64,000 bases of DNA. Source: Sarcina ventriculi (GTDB lineage Bacteria > Bacillota > Clostridia > Clostridiales > Clostridiaceae). Each line of letters opens with the position of its first letter. Within the stretch, counting starts at the first letter, position 1. The translations under genes were made by a program, and so were the position numbers. The stretch covers positions 186,001 to 250,000 of the forward strand of contig NZ_UAUL01000007.1 of assembly GCF_900456775.1 (NCBI RefSeq). Reading direction: 5' to 3'. The notes under the pieces are model-generated. The model was not told the origin of the DNA. It ran no database searches and saw only the letters and a program-made list of their open reading frames with translations. Shown one piece after another: positions 23,586 through 33,225 of this stretch.

Positions 23586-23861
23586 TTACTTATTAACTTT
23601 TTCCTTTAACTCTTTACCAGGTTTGAAAACAGGAGCTATTGATGCAGGAATAATTATTGCCTCTTTAGTTCTTGGGTTTCTTCCTTCTCTTGCAGCTCTT
23701 TCTCTTGTTTCAAAAGTTCCAAAACCAACTAATTGAACTTTTTCCTTATTTTCTAAAGCTTCAGTAACACTTTCTATAAATCCTCTTAAAGCTGTTTCAG
23801 TATCCTTCTTTGTTAATCCAGACTTTTCAGCCATTTTTGTTATTAATTCTGCTTTATTCAC
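23586..23861 (-). CDS. hup: HU-type DNA-binding protein
   Basis: Nucleoid protein of 91 residues forming homodimers that bend DNA. The sequence MNKAELITKMAEKSGL, the GFGTFETRERAAREGRNPRT beta-arm base and the final VFKPGKELKEKV are typical of HU beta. AGGAGG precedes the ATG. A strong ribosome site and a terminator immediately after fit high expression. Position between mazG and rqcP is common in Clostridium, whereas B. subtilis hbs lies elsewhere. Confidence 0.96.
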   Translation of the reverse strand: MNKAELITKMAEKSGLTKKDTETALRGFIESVTEALENKEKVQLVGFGTFETRERAAREGRNPRTKEAIIIPASIAPVFKPGKELKEKVNK

Positions 23862-24030
23862 TTTTACATCCTCCTTAAATTTACATAATTAGCTAATTTT
23901 TTAATATAGCTATAAATACTAAACTTAGCTTATATTATCATACAATATATTTTTTTCTTTGTATAGTCAATGATTCTATATTATCTAAGAAATAATAATA
24001 TAATTATTTTAAAAGCTTATTTTTATGATT

Positions 24031-25479
24031 TTATTGAAAGTTTTTAGCCTCATTCCAAAGCTCATCCATTTGTTCTAATGTTAAATCCTTAAGAAATTTA
24101 TGTTTTTCTAAAGTTTTTTTCTCCATATAAGAAAATCTAGCAATAAATTTTTTTATTGTTTTTCTAAGAGCTTCTTCACAGTCAATATTTAATAATCTTG
24201 ATAAGTTTACACATGAAAATAGTAAATCTCCAAGTTCTTCTTCTATTCTTGACTTATTTTCATCTTTATATACGTCCTTCACTTCATCTAACTCTTCTTC
24301 TATTTTTTTAATAGCGTCAGAGGCACTATCAAAATCAAATCCAACCTTTTTAGCTTTATTTTGTACTTTACTTGCAATTATCAAAGCTGGTAACGCATCT
24401 GCTATACTTTTCATTTCTTCTGTTAGTGTTGAAAATCCTTTTTCTTTTTGCTTAATCTCATCCCAATTATCTAATACTTCTTCTGCTGAACTTATTTTTA
24501 AATCTTTAAAGACATGAGGATGTCTATATAGCATTTTATTATATATGCCTTGTATAACATCATTTATGTCAAAATAGCCATCTTCTTTTCCTATAGATGA
24601 ATGAAAAATCACTTGTAAAAGTACATCTCCAAGCTCCTCTATGAGTGCATTTTCGTCCTCTTTTTCTATTGCATCTAAAACCTCAAAGCTTTCCTCTATT
24701 ACATTCCTTTTAATACTTTTATGAGTTTGTTCTCTATCCCAAGGGCAACCATCTTCCCCTCTTAAAGTATCTATTAAATCAACAAAATCATAAAAATCTT
24801 TTTTGTTATTTAAATCTTTAGGAATATAAATTGACGTTAAATAATCTATATCTTCTTGCCAATCTAATTCGTACAAAGGAATTTTTCTTATACTTTCTAG
24901 ACCTTCAATTCCTGCTGCTCTAACAAAAAATATCTCTGTATCTTCATTATATCCTTCCAAAAGTTTTATTTTAACTTCAGAAGCTATAAATTTATTATAA
25001 ACTTGAGTTATTACACATCCTATTCTCTTATCAATGATTTGATTATTTATATCAAAAGCATCAATTATTTTTATACCTTCTATTGGATCTATTTTTAAAC
25101 TCTCCATGATAGCATCTATAAAGCTAACAGCTGGATATAATTTATACTCTATATTATTCTTCTTACAAAGTTCTATTAAATTTAAAACTGATTTTTCCGC
25201 TACCAACGGATGTCCTGGAACTCCATATATTATTTCTTCTTTATCGGCCAAATTTTTTATTATATCATTTGCAATATATTCATAAACATTATCAAAACTA
25301 TCAAACATTTCATAAGCATGGTCATAAGTATTAAATATTATACCTTGCTCTTTTAAAAAATCAACTGTAGGGTGTTTTTCTGTTCTAAAATAAATATTTT
25401 TGTTTTTTTTAAGCTCATTTAAAACACCTATAGTTAATGCATTATAATCTCCAGGGCCTAGACCTACTATCTTTAGCAT
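24031..25479 (-). CDS. mazG: Tetrapyrrole methylase-MazG fusion, nucleoside triphosphate pyrophosphohydrolase
   Basis: Two-domain protein of 482 residues like B. subtilis YabN. Residues 1-210 form a SAM-dependent methylase fold (MLKIVGLGPGDYNALTIG, GVPGHPLVAEKSV). Residues 225-482 hold two MazG repeats with the metal-binding EExxE..ExxD patterns EESFEVLDAIEKEDENALIEELGDVL and EEELGDLLFSCVN, plus the family LRGEDGCPWDREQTHKS. The MazG part hydrolyses non-canonical or surplus NTPs. The role of the methylase half in this fusion is not established. It lies between the flippase gene and hup. Confidence 0.93.
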   Translation of the reverse strand: MLKIVGLGPGDYNALTIGVLNELKKNKNIYFRTEKHPTVDFLKEQGIIFNTYDHAYEMFDSFDNVYEYIANDIIKNLADKEEIIYGVPGHPLVAEKSVLNLIELCKKNNIEYKLYPAVSFIDAIMESLKIDPIEGIKIIDAFDINNQIIDKRIGCVITQVYNKFIASEVKIKLLEGYNEDTEIFFVRAAGIEGLESIRKIPLYELDWQEDIDYLTSIYIPKDLNNKKDFYDFVDLIDTLRGEDGCPWDREQTHKSIKRNVIEESFEVLDAIEKEDENALIEELGDVLLQVIFHSSIGKEDGYFDINDVIQGIYNKMLYRHPHVFKDLKISSAEEVLDNWDEIKQKEKGFSTLTEEMKSIADALPALIIASKVQNKAKKVGFDFDSASDAIKKIEEELDEVKDVYKDENKSRIEEELGDLLFSCVNLSRLLNIDCEEALRKTIKKFIARFSYMEKKTLEKHKFLKDLTLEQMDELWNEAKNFQ

Positions 25480-25523
25480 AACAGCTCTCCTTCGTGTAAA
25501 ATATAAAATATGTTAAGATTAAT

Positions 25524-27062
25524 TTATTTTTTATATACTTTTCTTTCTTTAATCTCATCATACCTTAATATTTTTAATAATATTATTAATACTACATATA
25601 TAATAATACCCACAAATATAGAAATCAAGCATGATAAACTACTATTTATTCCTATATCCGTAATTTTTAAATATGTTAATAAGACACCTGTAATCATTAA
25701 TAGGGATGCAATGATAGGTTTTATTACTATATCTGTAAAATAGAATCTACATTTTAATTTCTTAACCATGTAAACAACATTTAATATTGCTACTACAAAA
25801 TAAGCTGATATAGTCGCTATAACTGCTCCATATATATTTAAATTTGGCATTGGAACTAAAATAGTAGTTAAAATTACTTTTATTACACACCCAATAAATA
25901 AATTTAAAACTGGTCTATAATAATATCTTGTTCCTTGTAAAATTGATGTTGTTATATTGGTTATTACTAAAAATGGAATGCTTAATGCTAAATATTTAAG
26001 AATAATAAACCCTTCTGATTTTCCTGGAAATATTAATTTCATTATAGGTCCTGCCATAAAATATAATCCTAAAAAACAAGGTAACGCAACTAACATGCTA
26101 AGCTTTATAGATAAATTTATTTTATTTTCTAAACCATTTTTATTTTTTAATATATAAAGTTCAGATATTATTGGAATTATTGAAGCAGATAATGCTGCCG
26201 TTAAAGTCATTGGAATATTAGTAAATATTGATGCTTTTCCTGTTAGTTGCGCGTAAAGTATCGTTGCATTTTGCATACTCATTCCTGATTGTAAAAGTTT
26301 CTGTGGGACTAAAACAGAATCTATAACTCCCATAATACTTCCTACAGCGGCTCCTACTGATATCGGAAGTGCTACTTTCATTATTTCCATAAATACCTTA
26401 TCGCTTCTACTTATTTTTCTTATGTTATTTTCTTTTTTAACTCTTAAATACTTAGGCCAAAGATATAAACCACTTAAAATCGCTCCTGCCGCTGCACCAA
26501 AAGAAGCTCCCCCTGCCGCTTTTTCTATTCCATATGGAAATAATAAGAACGCTAGTCCAACACCAAAAACCACGCGACCTATCTGTTCTATAACTTGAGA
26601 TACTGCTGTTGGTGTCATATTTTGCATTCCTTGAAAGAAACCTCTAAGTGGTGTCATAAATCCTATAAAAAGAGGAGCTAAACAAACTCCAAGTATTGAA
26701 TAGTACGCTTTTTCATCCCATTTTAACACATGTATAATAACCTTTCCAAAACCCCCTAGAAAAATGGTTGTCCCAAGACCTAATAAAATCATTACTTTTA
26801 ATGCTTCTTTTATAACCTGAAACACTTCATCTCTTTTTCCTAGCGCTATTTTTTCAGATATAAGCTTTGAAACAGCTATTGGAACTCCAGTTGATATAGC
26901 TATAAACAACATATAAAGGGGATAAGTCATTTGATAATATCCAAGCCCTTCATCCCCTATTAACATTATTAGTGGCCATCTAAAAAATATACCTAAAAAT
27001 TTTGCTAATATGCTAGCAAAAACTAGTATTAAACTACCCTTAACCAATGATTGCTTTTTCAT
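25524..27062 (-). CDS. SpoVB/MurJ-like polysaccharide flippase (YabM-type)
   Basis: MOP-superfamily membrane protein of 512 residues with about 14 hydrophobic helices spread over its length. It begins with KGSLILVFASILAKFLGIFFRWPL. Family marks are GDEGLGYYQMTYPLYMLF, PLRGFFQGMQNMTPTAVSQVIEQIGRV (about 125-150) and SQIL-like loops. Such proteins export lipid-linked peptidoglycan or cortex precursors, and SpoVB is a sporulation form. In B. subtilis yabM sits here, between spoVT and yabN, so either YabM or SpoVB naming is possible. The ATG follows GGAGGT. Confidence 0.9.
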   Translation of the reverse strand: MKKQSLVKGSLILVFASILAKFLGIFFRWPLIMLIGDEGLGYYQMTYPLYMLFIAISTGVPIAVSKLISEKIALGKRDEVFQVIKEALKVMILLGLGTTIFLGGFGKVIIHVLKWDEKAYYSILGVCLAPLFIGFMTPLRGFFQGMQNMTPTAVSQVIEQIGRVVFGVGLAFLLFPYGIEKAAGGASFGAAAGAILSGLYLWPKYLRVKKENNIRKISRSDKVFMEIMKVALPISVGAAVGSIMGVIDSVLVPQKLLQSGMSMQNATILYAQLTGKASIFTNIPMTLTAALSASIIPIISELYILKNKNGLENKINLSIKLSMLVALPCFLGLYFMAGPIMKLIFPGKSEGFIILKYLALSIPFLVITNITTSILQGTRYYYRPVLNLFIGCVIKVILTTILVPMPNLNIYGAVIATISAYFVVAILNVVYMVKKLKCRFYFTDIVIKPIIASLLMITGVLLTYLKITDIGINSSLSCLISIFVGIIIYVVLIILLKILRYDEIKERKVYKK

Positions 27063-27137
27063 AAATACCTCCAGATATTATTAACTGTTTAATTTTATTG
27101 TTAATCTAGAGGTATTATTCCTAATGATAATTAAATA

Positions 27138-27686
27138 TTATTGCTCCATTTGTTTTCCTAAAAATACAGCTGCAGTTTCTGCCAATTTACTTTCTAATTC
27201 TCCTAATTTTTCATCTTCTTTAGAAATTATTATAACAGAGCCTATCACATCTCCCTCTGCTATAATTGGTGATATAACTTGACTTGAATATTTAGATTCA
27301 TCATCATCATTATATAGAGGTATTACATTTTTTCCATCTTCCCCTAAAATAACTGTTTTCCTATTTTCTATTACTTGTTCTAGTTCATCACTAACTTTTT
27401 TATCTATAAATTCTTTTTTTGTAGTGCCACTTACTGATATAAAGGCATCATTATCAGCAATTAAAATTATATGTCCCATAGTTTGTTGTAATGCTTCAGC
27501 GTATTCTTTTGAAAAATCTGTTAATTCACCAATTGGAGAATATTTTTTTAATATAACTCCACCCTCTCTATCAGTAAATATTTCTAATGGATCTCCTTCT
27601 CTAATTCTTAATGTTCTCCTAATTTCTTTTGGAATTACAACCCTTCCTAAATCATCAATACGTCTAACTATTCCTGTTGCTTTCAT
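27138..27686 (-). CDS. spoVT: Stage V sporulation protein T, AbrB-type regulator
   Basis: Forespore transcription regulator of 182 residues. Residues 1-50 form the SpoVT/AbrB DNA-binding domain (MKATGIVRRIDDLGRVVIPKEIRRTLRIREGDPLEIF). Residues 60-178 form the GAF-like domain (ADNDAFISVSGTTKKEFIDK, EGDVIGSVIIISKED). In B. subtilis it modulates sigma-G genes. AAGGAGG precedes the ATG. The next gene, the flippase, starts 75 bases after its stop with no clear terminator between them. Confidence 0.96.
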   Translation of the reverse strand: MKATGIVRRIDDLGRVVIPKEIRRTLRIREGDPLEIFTDREGGVILKKYSPIGELTDFSKEYAEALQQTMGHIILIADNDAFISVSGTTKKEFIDKKVSDELEQVIENRKTVILGEDGKNVIPLYNDDDESKYSSQVISPIIAEGDVIGSVIIISKEDEKLGELESKLAETAAVFLGKQMEQ

Positions 27687-27857
27687 TTGTTTTTTCCTCC
27701 TTAATTATCTATGTATAATTATTTTTAATAAAATAGGGTATTACTATATCTAGTTTTCAATATTAGTATCTTATTAATTTCAAATTTTATACACATTGGT
27801 TATAATTTATCTATAAAGAAAATTTTACTTTAAAAATTAAATATTAAATTTAAAAAT

Positions 27858-27890
27858 AAAAAAACGCAAAGCATCAATACTTTGCGATTT
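27858..27890 (-). terminator. Terminator after the PrsA-like gene
   Basis: CGCAAAG pairs with CTTTGCG around 8 bases, and on the minus strand is followed by seven T residues. This is a textbook terminator 10 bases past the stop codon. Confidence 0.92.
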
Positions 27891-27900
27891 TTTAAACAAT

Positions 27901-28941
27901 TTATAAACCTTCTTTTAACTTATCATTATAAGTTTTTGCATTAAATTCCTCTTCCCAAGCAGTTAATCCTTCAGTCATAACATCAACCTTTTTATTATAT
28001 AAAACTTTTTCCTTTACTTCTTCCTTTAATTCATCATCTAAAGGCTTTTCAGTTGTTGCCACTACATTATCTCCTTGAAGTATAACATACTTTGAATTGT
28101 AATTTATAACTTCTGATACTCCCTTACTTTCTGTTATACCTTTTACAGCTTCCATAAATGTAGTTTCATAAGTAGTTGAGTTATAACCTATTTTTCCTAA
28201 ATCACTAGCTGTCGGAAGATTTTTCTCTTCATCTGTTGCCTCCTCTGCTTCTGCCTTTTCAACATTAGCTACATATTCGTTATATAAAGCATCAAAAGTT
28301 GCTGTACCATTTTTTATAGCTTCACTTGCAACCTTTGCTTCCTCTTCAGTTTTAAATGAAAGTTCCTTAATATTAACACTTCCATAATTTAAATAATCAT
28401 TTTTATTCTCATTATAATAAGTTTCAACTTCTTCATCAGAAACTGACAAATCCTTAGTCATATAATCTTGAAGTATTTCACATATTATAGAACTTTTAAA
28501 CATTTCTTTAACAGAACTTTCTCCATATGTCTCTATATATTCATCATATTTATCCCCTAAATACTCTTTAAGACTTTCCATTTTAGCATCTATTTGAGTA
28601 TTTATTTCATCTTCTGATGGCACTATTCCTAACTTCTCAGCTTGTAAAACCATAAGTTTTTCTTGAACTAAGGAACTTAACATACTTTGTCTTTCATATA
28701 ATACTCTAGATTGTATTTGTGAATCCTTAAGATAATCACTGCCATATTGTGTTTCTAATGTTGTATATAATCCCTTTAAATTTCCATTAACCTCCCCTAA
28801 AGTTATATCCTCATCATTTACAACAGCCACAACAGTTTTTTGTATTGCCTCATCTGTTTTTTCAACCATTGTAAGACAAACTCCACCAATTGTTGCAACT
28901 CCAGCAACTATAACTATCACTAATTTTTTCCAAGTTTTCAT
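27901..28941 (-). CDS. Exported SurA/PrsA-like peptidyl-prolyl isomerase
   Basis: Cell-envelope foldase candidate of 346 residues. The N-terminus (MKTWKKLVIVIVAGVATIGGV) is a basic-hydrophobic signal or anchor. A SurA-type N-terminal chaperone region follows (VAVVNDEDITLGEVN, about 37; LVQEKLMVLQAEKLGI; VSDEEVETYYNENK). A parvulin-like segment (INIKELSFKTEEEAKVASEAIKNG..SDLGKIGY..YNSKYVILQGD) is diverged. There is a cysteine after the hydrophobic stretch, but the -3 to -1 residues (GGV) do not make a clean lipobox. The ATG at 28941 sits behind AGGGGA, and the upstream GTG overlaps it. It lies downstream of mfd with 75 bases between. Confidence 0.82.
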   Translation of the reverse strand: MKTWKKLVIVIVAGVATIGGVCLTMVEKTDEAIQKTVVAVVNDEDITLGEVNGNLKGLYTTLETQYGSDYLKDSQIQSRVLYERQSMLSSLVQEKLMVLQAEKLGIVPSEDEINTQIDAKMESLKEYLGDKYDEYIETYGESSVKEMFKSSIICEILQDYMTKDLSVSDEEVETYYNENKNDYLNYGSVNIKELSFKTEEEAKVASEAIKNGTATFDALYNEYVANVEKAEAEEATDEEKNLPTASDLGKIGYNSTTYETTFMEAVKGITESKGVSEVINYNSKYVILQGDNVVATTEKPLDDELKEEVKEKVLYNKKVDVMTEGLTAWEEEFNAKTYNDKLKEGL

Positions 28942-29028
28942 AATTCCCCTCACTTAATTTCCTTATATTTTCATATTTTTATAATGTTAACTTTATAATA
29001 ATATACCAATATTACAATTTTATTTCAA

Positions 29029-32000
29029 TTATTTGTTTTTATAGGAAACTAAATCATCCAATATTTCTTTAAATTTTTCTAAAACACTTTCTTTTTTCAT
29101 ATCCTTATATTTATAAACAAAGGCTGGTTTATCACCAAATCTAAACAATATATTTTCTTTATTCTTTTCTAAAAGCCTTATAAATAACTGTTTATCAGTT
29201 CTTTCTCTACTTTCAAATTTGAATACAACCTCATTATTTATCTCTTTTATTTCTTCTATATTTAAAATTTTCCCTTTACTTTTTATATATGCTATATCCA
29301 TGAGATTGTAAATCTCTTTTGGTATGGTTGAAAATCTATCTCCAAGTTCCTCCTCAACATATACATAATCATCCATACTTTGAATAGATGCTATTTTTTT
29401 ATATATCTCAATTTTTTGTATCTCATCTTCTATATACGTTGATGGAATAAATGCATCAACTTTTATATCAACTGTTGTTTCAACTGGTTCTTGATCTATA
29501 TCACCTTTAATTAGCTTTATAGTATCCTCAAGCATTCTACAATATAAATCATATCCAACAGCAGCCATTTGACCATGTTGAGCAGAACTCATCATATTTC
29601 CTGCTCCTCTTATTTCTAAATCTCTCATAGCAATTTTAAATCCCGAACCTAGTTCTGTAAAATCTTTAAGAGCTTTAAGTCTCTTCTCAGCAACTTCTGT
29701 TAAAATCTTATCTTTTTGATAAGTAAAATAAGTATAAGCAACCCTATTACTTCTTCCTACTCTTCCCCTTAACTGATAAAGTTGAGATAGTCCCATTTTG
29801 TCTGCATCATAGACTACCATTGTATTAACATTTGGAATATCTATTCCAGTTTCTATTATTGATGTGCAAACTAATATATTAAACTCCTTATTCATGAAAG
29901 CAATCATTTCTTTTTCTAATTGCCTTTCTGTCATTTGACCATGAATAATAGTTACCTTTCCTTCTGGAACTAAATTTTGAATATAACTTGCCATACTTTG
30001 TATACTTTCAACTCTATTATATACAAAATAAACTTGACCACCTCTTCCTATTTCTCTAAGAATAGCATCTCTTATCAATTGATCATTTTGTTCTACAACA
30101 TAAGTTTGTATCGGATATCTATCCTCTGGTGGCGTTTCTATTACTGATATATCACGAACTCCTGTTAATGACATATGAAGTGTTCTTGGAATAGGCGTAG
30201 CACTTAGGGTTAAAACATCTACATTCTTTTTAACACTTTTAATTTTTTCCTTTTGAGCAACTCCAAATCTTTGTTCTTCATCTACTATTAAAAGACCTAA
30301 ATCTTTAAATTCTATATCTTTAGAAACAAGCCTATGAGTTCCTATTAAGATATCTACATTACCTTCTTTTAATGCCTTAATAGTTTCTGTTTGTTGTTTT
30401 CGACTTCTAAATCTACTTACCATATCAACCTTTATAGGAAATCCTGAAAATCTTTTTAAAAAGTTATTGTAATGTTGGTCTGCTAATATAGTTGTTGGAA
30501 CTAAAAATGCTACTTGCTTTCCATCCATAACAGCTTTAAAAGCTGCTCTTATTGCAACCTCTGTTTTACCATAACCAACATCTCCACATAAAAGTCTGTC
30601 CATAGGCTTATCAGATTCCATATCTTTTTTTATTTCTTCTAAAGATGTTAATTGATCTGGTGTTTCATCATGAGGGAACTCATCCTCGAACTGTTTTTGC
30701 CATTGAGTATCTTTTGAAAACTTATATCCCTTTAATGCAGCTCTTGTTGCATAAAGGTTTACCAAATCTTCAGCTATATCGTTTATAGATTTTCTAGCTT
30801 TGGCTTTGGCTTTTATCCATTCATTTCCTCCAAGCTTATTTACCTTAGGAGAACTTCCTTCTGAACCTATATACTTTTGAACTAAATCCAATTGTTCAAC
30901 AGGAACATAAAGTTTATCTCCTTTGGTATACTCAATATCTAAGTAATCCCTCATATGACCTTGTACTTCTATTTGCTTTATGCCTTTATAAACACCAATA
31001 CCACTATTTACATGAACTACATAATCACCTGGCTTAAGTTCTCCAAAGCTTGCTATTTTGGCTACACCTTTTTGTTTTATTTTTTTCTTTGATGATTTTC
31101 TTTTTCCTTCACCAAAAAATTCTTTATCTGAAATTAAACATAATTTTAAGTCCGAATATTCAAAACCTTTAAGTTGACTTCCATAAGTTATGACAACTTC
31201 TCCATCCTTAATTTCATCTATTTTTTCCTTGTATACACTCTCTATATCATTTTCCCTTAAAGTGTTAACAAGCCTTTCCCCCCTTGGCTTTGTTCCTGCT
31301 AAAATAATCGTCTTAAAACCTCTAGCTTTTCTATCTTTAATGTCATCTATAAGAAAATCTAACTGTCCTTGATAATTATTTAATGTGCCTTGCTTAAAAG
31401 TTGCACTTTCACACAAAGAATAAAAATCTTTACTTCCTTCAAAAGAATTTATAGCTACTATTTTTCTATCTTTAAAAGAATTAATAATAATCTCTTCATC
31501 TAACAATAAATTCCCCTGCGATGGAAGTATACTTCCTCTTTCCAAAAAAGATTCGTAATTTTCTTTAAATTCAATAATTGTACTATCAAGCTTTCCTCTA
31601 CATCTTTTTGTATCATCTATTATCATTAAATAATTATCCAAATAGTCAAAAAGTGTAGACGGCTTTTTAAAGAAAAAAGGAAGGTAACTATCTATAGTTT
31701 CAAAAGTCCAATTTTCCTTTAAATTTTCTATATTCCTATTTACCATATCACAGACTCTGTTTATAACTTCATCATCATGATTTTTTGATTCTTTAAAATT
31801 TTCAAGTTCAGAACTTATATTTTTTATAGCATAATCTACAATCTCATCATTTAATATTATTTCTTTAGCTGGAAAAATTTCAATTTCCCTTATCTTATCA
31901 ATACTTCTTTGAGATTCTACATTAAATCTTCTAATTGACTCAATTTCATCTCCAAAAAGCTCAATTCTATATGGAACAGAACTATTAGGTGGATATATAT

Positions 32001-32541
32001 CTAATATCCCACCTCTTAAAGAAAATTCTCCCTTTCCTTCAACAACCTCTACTCTTTCGTATCCACACCCTAAAAGCTTTTTAGATAACTCTAATAAATT
32101 TAGTTCCTTTCCAGCCTTTAATTTAATAGTATTTTCCTTAAATAAATTAACAGGTGTATATGTTGTCGCAAAAGAATCCATAGTTACTATAATTATTTTC
32201 TTTTTCTTATTTAATATTTCCCTTATAACAGATAATCTAGCCCATCTTAAATCGCCAGATATAGCTGCAATATTATAAAATACTATTTCCTTTGCAGGTA
32301 AATAATAAACATCCTGTGTGTAAAACGATAAATCCTCACACATATTTCTAGCTTCTATATCACTATGGGTTACTATAACCATAGATTTGTCTTGCTCCTC
32401 ATAAATAGCATTTATCATATAACTTTTTCCAGATTCAGAAAGTCCATTTATCTCTAAATTTTTATTTCTATTTAAAGAATCTTTTATGCTTGTAAAGCTA
32501 TCACTATTTAATAAAGGATTTATTAACCCTTGTAGTCTCAA
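29029..32541 (-). CDS. mfd: Transcription-repair coupling factor Mfd
   Basis: DNA translocase that removes RNA polymerase stalled at lesions and recruits UvrA. It has 1170 residues from the TTG start. There is a UvrB-like N-terminal module, the RNA-polymerase-interaction domain (LKPGDYVVHVNSGIGVYKGI, about 490) and the SF2 helicase with Walker A CGDVGYGKTEVA and VDEEQRFG in place of DEAD. SATPIPRTLHMSL, the TRG-type QLRGRVGRS and a C-terminal regulatory domain follow. An upstream ATG (32580) overlaps pth and lies upstream of the only ribosome site, GGAGG. TTG at 32541 is eight bases after that site. The pth-mfd order is as in B. subtilis. Confidence 0.95.
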   Translation of the reverse strand: MRLQGLINPLLNSDSFTSIKDSLNRNKNLEINGLSESGKSYMINAIYEEQDKSMVIVTHSDIEARNMCEDLSFYTQDVYYLPAKEIVFYNIAAISGDLRWARLSVIREILNKKKKIIIVTMDSFATTYTPVNLFKENTIKLKAGKELNLLELSKKLLGCGYERVEVVEGKGEFSLRGGILDIYPPNSSVPYRIELFGDEIESIRRFNVESQRSIDKIREIEIFPAKEIILNDEIVDYAIKNISSELENFKESKNHDDEVINRVCDMVNRNIENLKENWTFETIDSYLPFFFKKPSTLFDYLDNYLMIIDDTKRCRGKLDSTIIEFKENYESFLERGSILPSQGNLLLDEEIIINSFKDRKIVAINSFEGSKDFYSLCESATFKQGTLNNYQGQLDFLIDDIKDRKARGFKTIILAGTKPRGERLVNTLRENDIESVYKEKIDEIKDGEVVITYGSQLKGFEYSDLKLCLISDKEFFGEGKRKSSKKKIKQKGVAKIASFGELKPGDYVVHVNSGIGVYKGIKQIEVQGHMRDYLDIEYTKGDKLYVPVEQLDLVQKYIGSEGSSPKVNKLGGNEWIKAKAKARKSINDIAEDLVNLYATRAALKGYKFSKDTQWQKQFEDEFPHDETPDQLTSLEEIKKDMESDKPMDRLLCGDVGYGKTEVAIRAAFKAVMDGKQVAFLVPTTILADQHYNNFLKRFSGFPIKVDMVSRFRSRKQQTETIKALKEGNVDILIGTHRLVSKDIEFKDLGLLIVDEEQRFGVAQKEKIKSVKKNVDVLTLSATPIPRTLHMSLTGVRDISVIETPPEDRYPIQTYVVEQNDQLIRDAILREIGRGGQVYFVYNRVESIQSMASYIQNLVPEGKVTIIHGQMTERQLEKEMIAFMNKEFNILVCTSIIETGIDIPNVNTMVVYDADKMGLSQLYQLRGRVGRSNRVAYTYFTYQKDKILTEVAEKRLKALKDFTELGSGFKIAMRDLEIRGAGNMMSSAQHGQMAAVGYDLYCRMLEDTIKLIKGDIDQEPVETTVDIKVDAFIPSTYIEDEIQKIEIYKKIASIQSMDDYVYVEEELGDRFSTIPKEIYNLMDIAYIKSKGKILNIEEIKEINNEVVFKFESRERTDKQLFIRLLEKNKENILFRFGDKPAFVYKYKDMKKESVLEKFKEILDDLVSYKNK

Positions 32542-32560
32542 ACTAGACACCTCCATTTTC

Positions 32561-33127
32561 CTAATCAACTTTGAAACCATTATATATATTCATTGAATCT
32601 TTTACTGATTTTTTTATCATTTCAGCTACAGCATCTGAACAAACTGGAATAACCTTATTTAAAATTTCACTTTCTTCAGACGTAAACTTTCCTAGAACAT
32701 GACCAACTAAATCATGATTAGGTTGTCCTATCCCTATTTTAACTCTTGGAAATTTTTCTGTTCCAATATTAGCTATAATGCTCTTTATTCCATTATGTCC
32801 ACCAGCACTTCCTTTTTCCCTTATTCTAAGCCTTCCAACTGGCAAACTTATATCATCATACAATACTATTAGCTCTTCCTCTGATATTTTATAAAAATTC
32901 ATAACCTCCCTTATACTCTCTCCACTTAGATTCATATAAGTTGTAGGTTTTAATAGAATTACTTTGTTTCCCTCTATTATTCCATCCCCATATATTCCCT
33001 TAAATTTTATCCTGTTTATATCAATATTATACTTAGCTGCTATATAATCTATAGCCTGAAAACCTATATTATGCCTTGTATTATCGTATTCTTTTCCTAC
33101 ATTTCCAAGTCCAACTATCAAAAACAT
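32561..33127 (-). CDS. pth: Peptidyl-tRNA hydrolase
   Basis: Releases tRNA from prematurely dropped peptidyl-tRNA. The 188-residue protein starts MFLIVGLGNVGKEYDNTRHNIGF, with the catalytic His in the TRHNIGF motif. It also shows TTYMNLSGESI and GSAGGHNGIKSI. The ATG at 33127 has AAGGAG upstream, and the longer frame from 33160 lacks one. It ends 19 bases before the mfd TTG start, so the two genes are cotranscribed. B. subtilis has the same gene (spoVC) in the same place, after prs-ctc. Confidence 0.96.
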   Translation of the reverse strand: MFLIVGLGNVGKEYDNTRHNIGFQAIDYIAAKYNIDINRIKFKGIYGDGIIEGNKVILLKPTTYMNLSGESIREVMNFYKISEEELIVLYDDISLPVGRLRIREKGSAGGHNGIKSIIANIGTEKFPRVKIGIGQPNHDLVGHVLGKFTSEESEILNKVIPVCSDAVAEMIKKSVKDSMNIYNGFKVD

Positions 33128-33183
33128 TGAAATTTTCTCCTTTATTTCTATTATATTCAATTAAAATTGTATATGCAAAAACC

Positions 33184-33212
33184 TTACCCTTCACATAATC
33201 TGCGAAGGGTAA
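33184..33212 (-). terminator. Terminator after the two-component operon
   Basis: TTACCCTTC pairs with GAAGGGTAA around an 11-base loop, followed on the minus strand by GGTTTTTGC. It separates the sensor kinase from pth. Confidence 0.88.
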
Positions 33213-33225
33213 ATAAAATTTAAAA

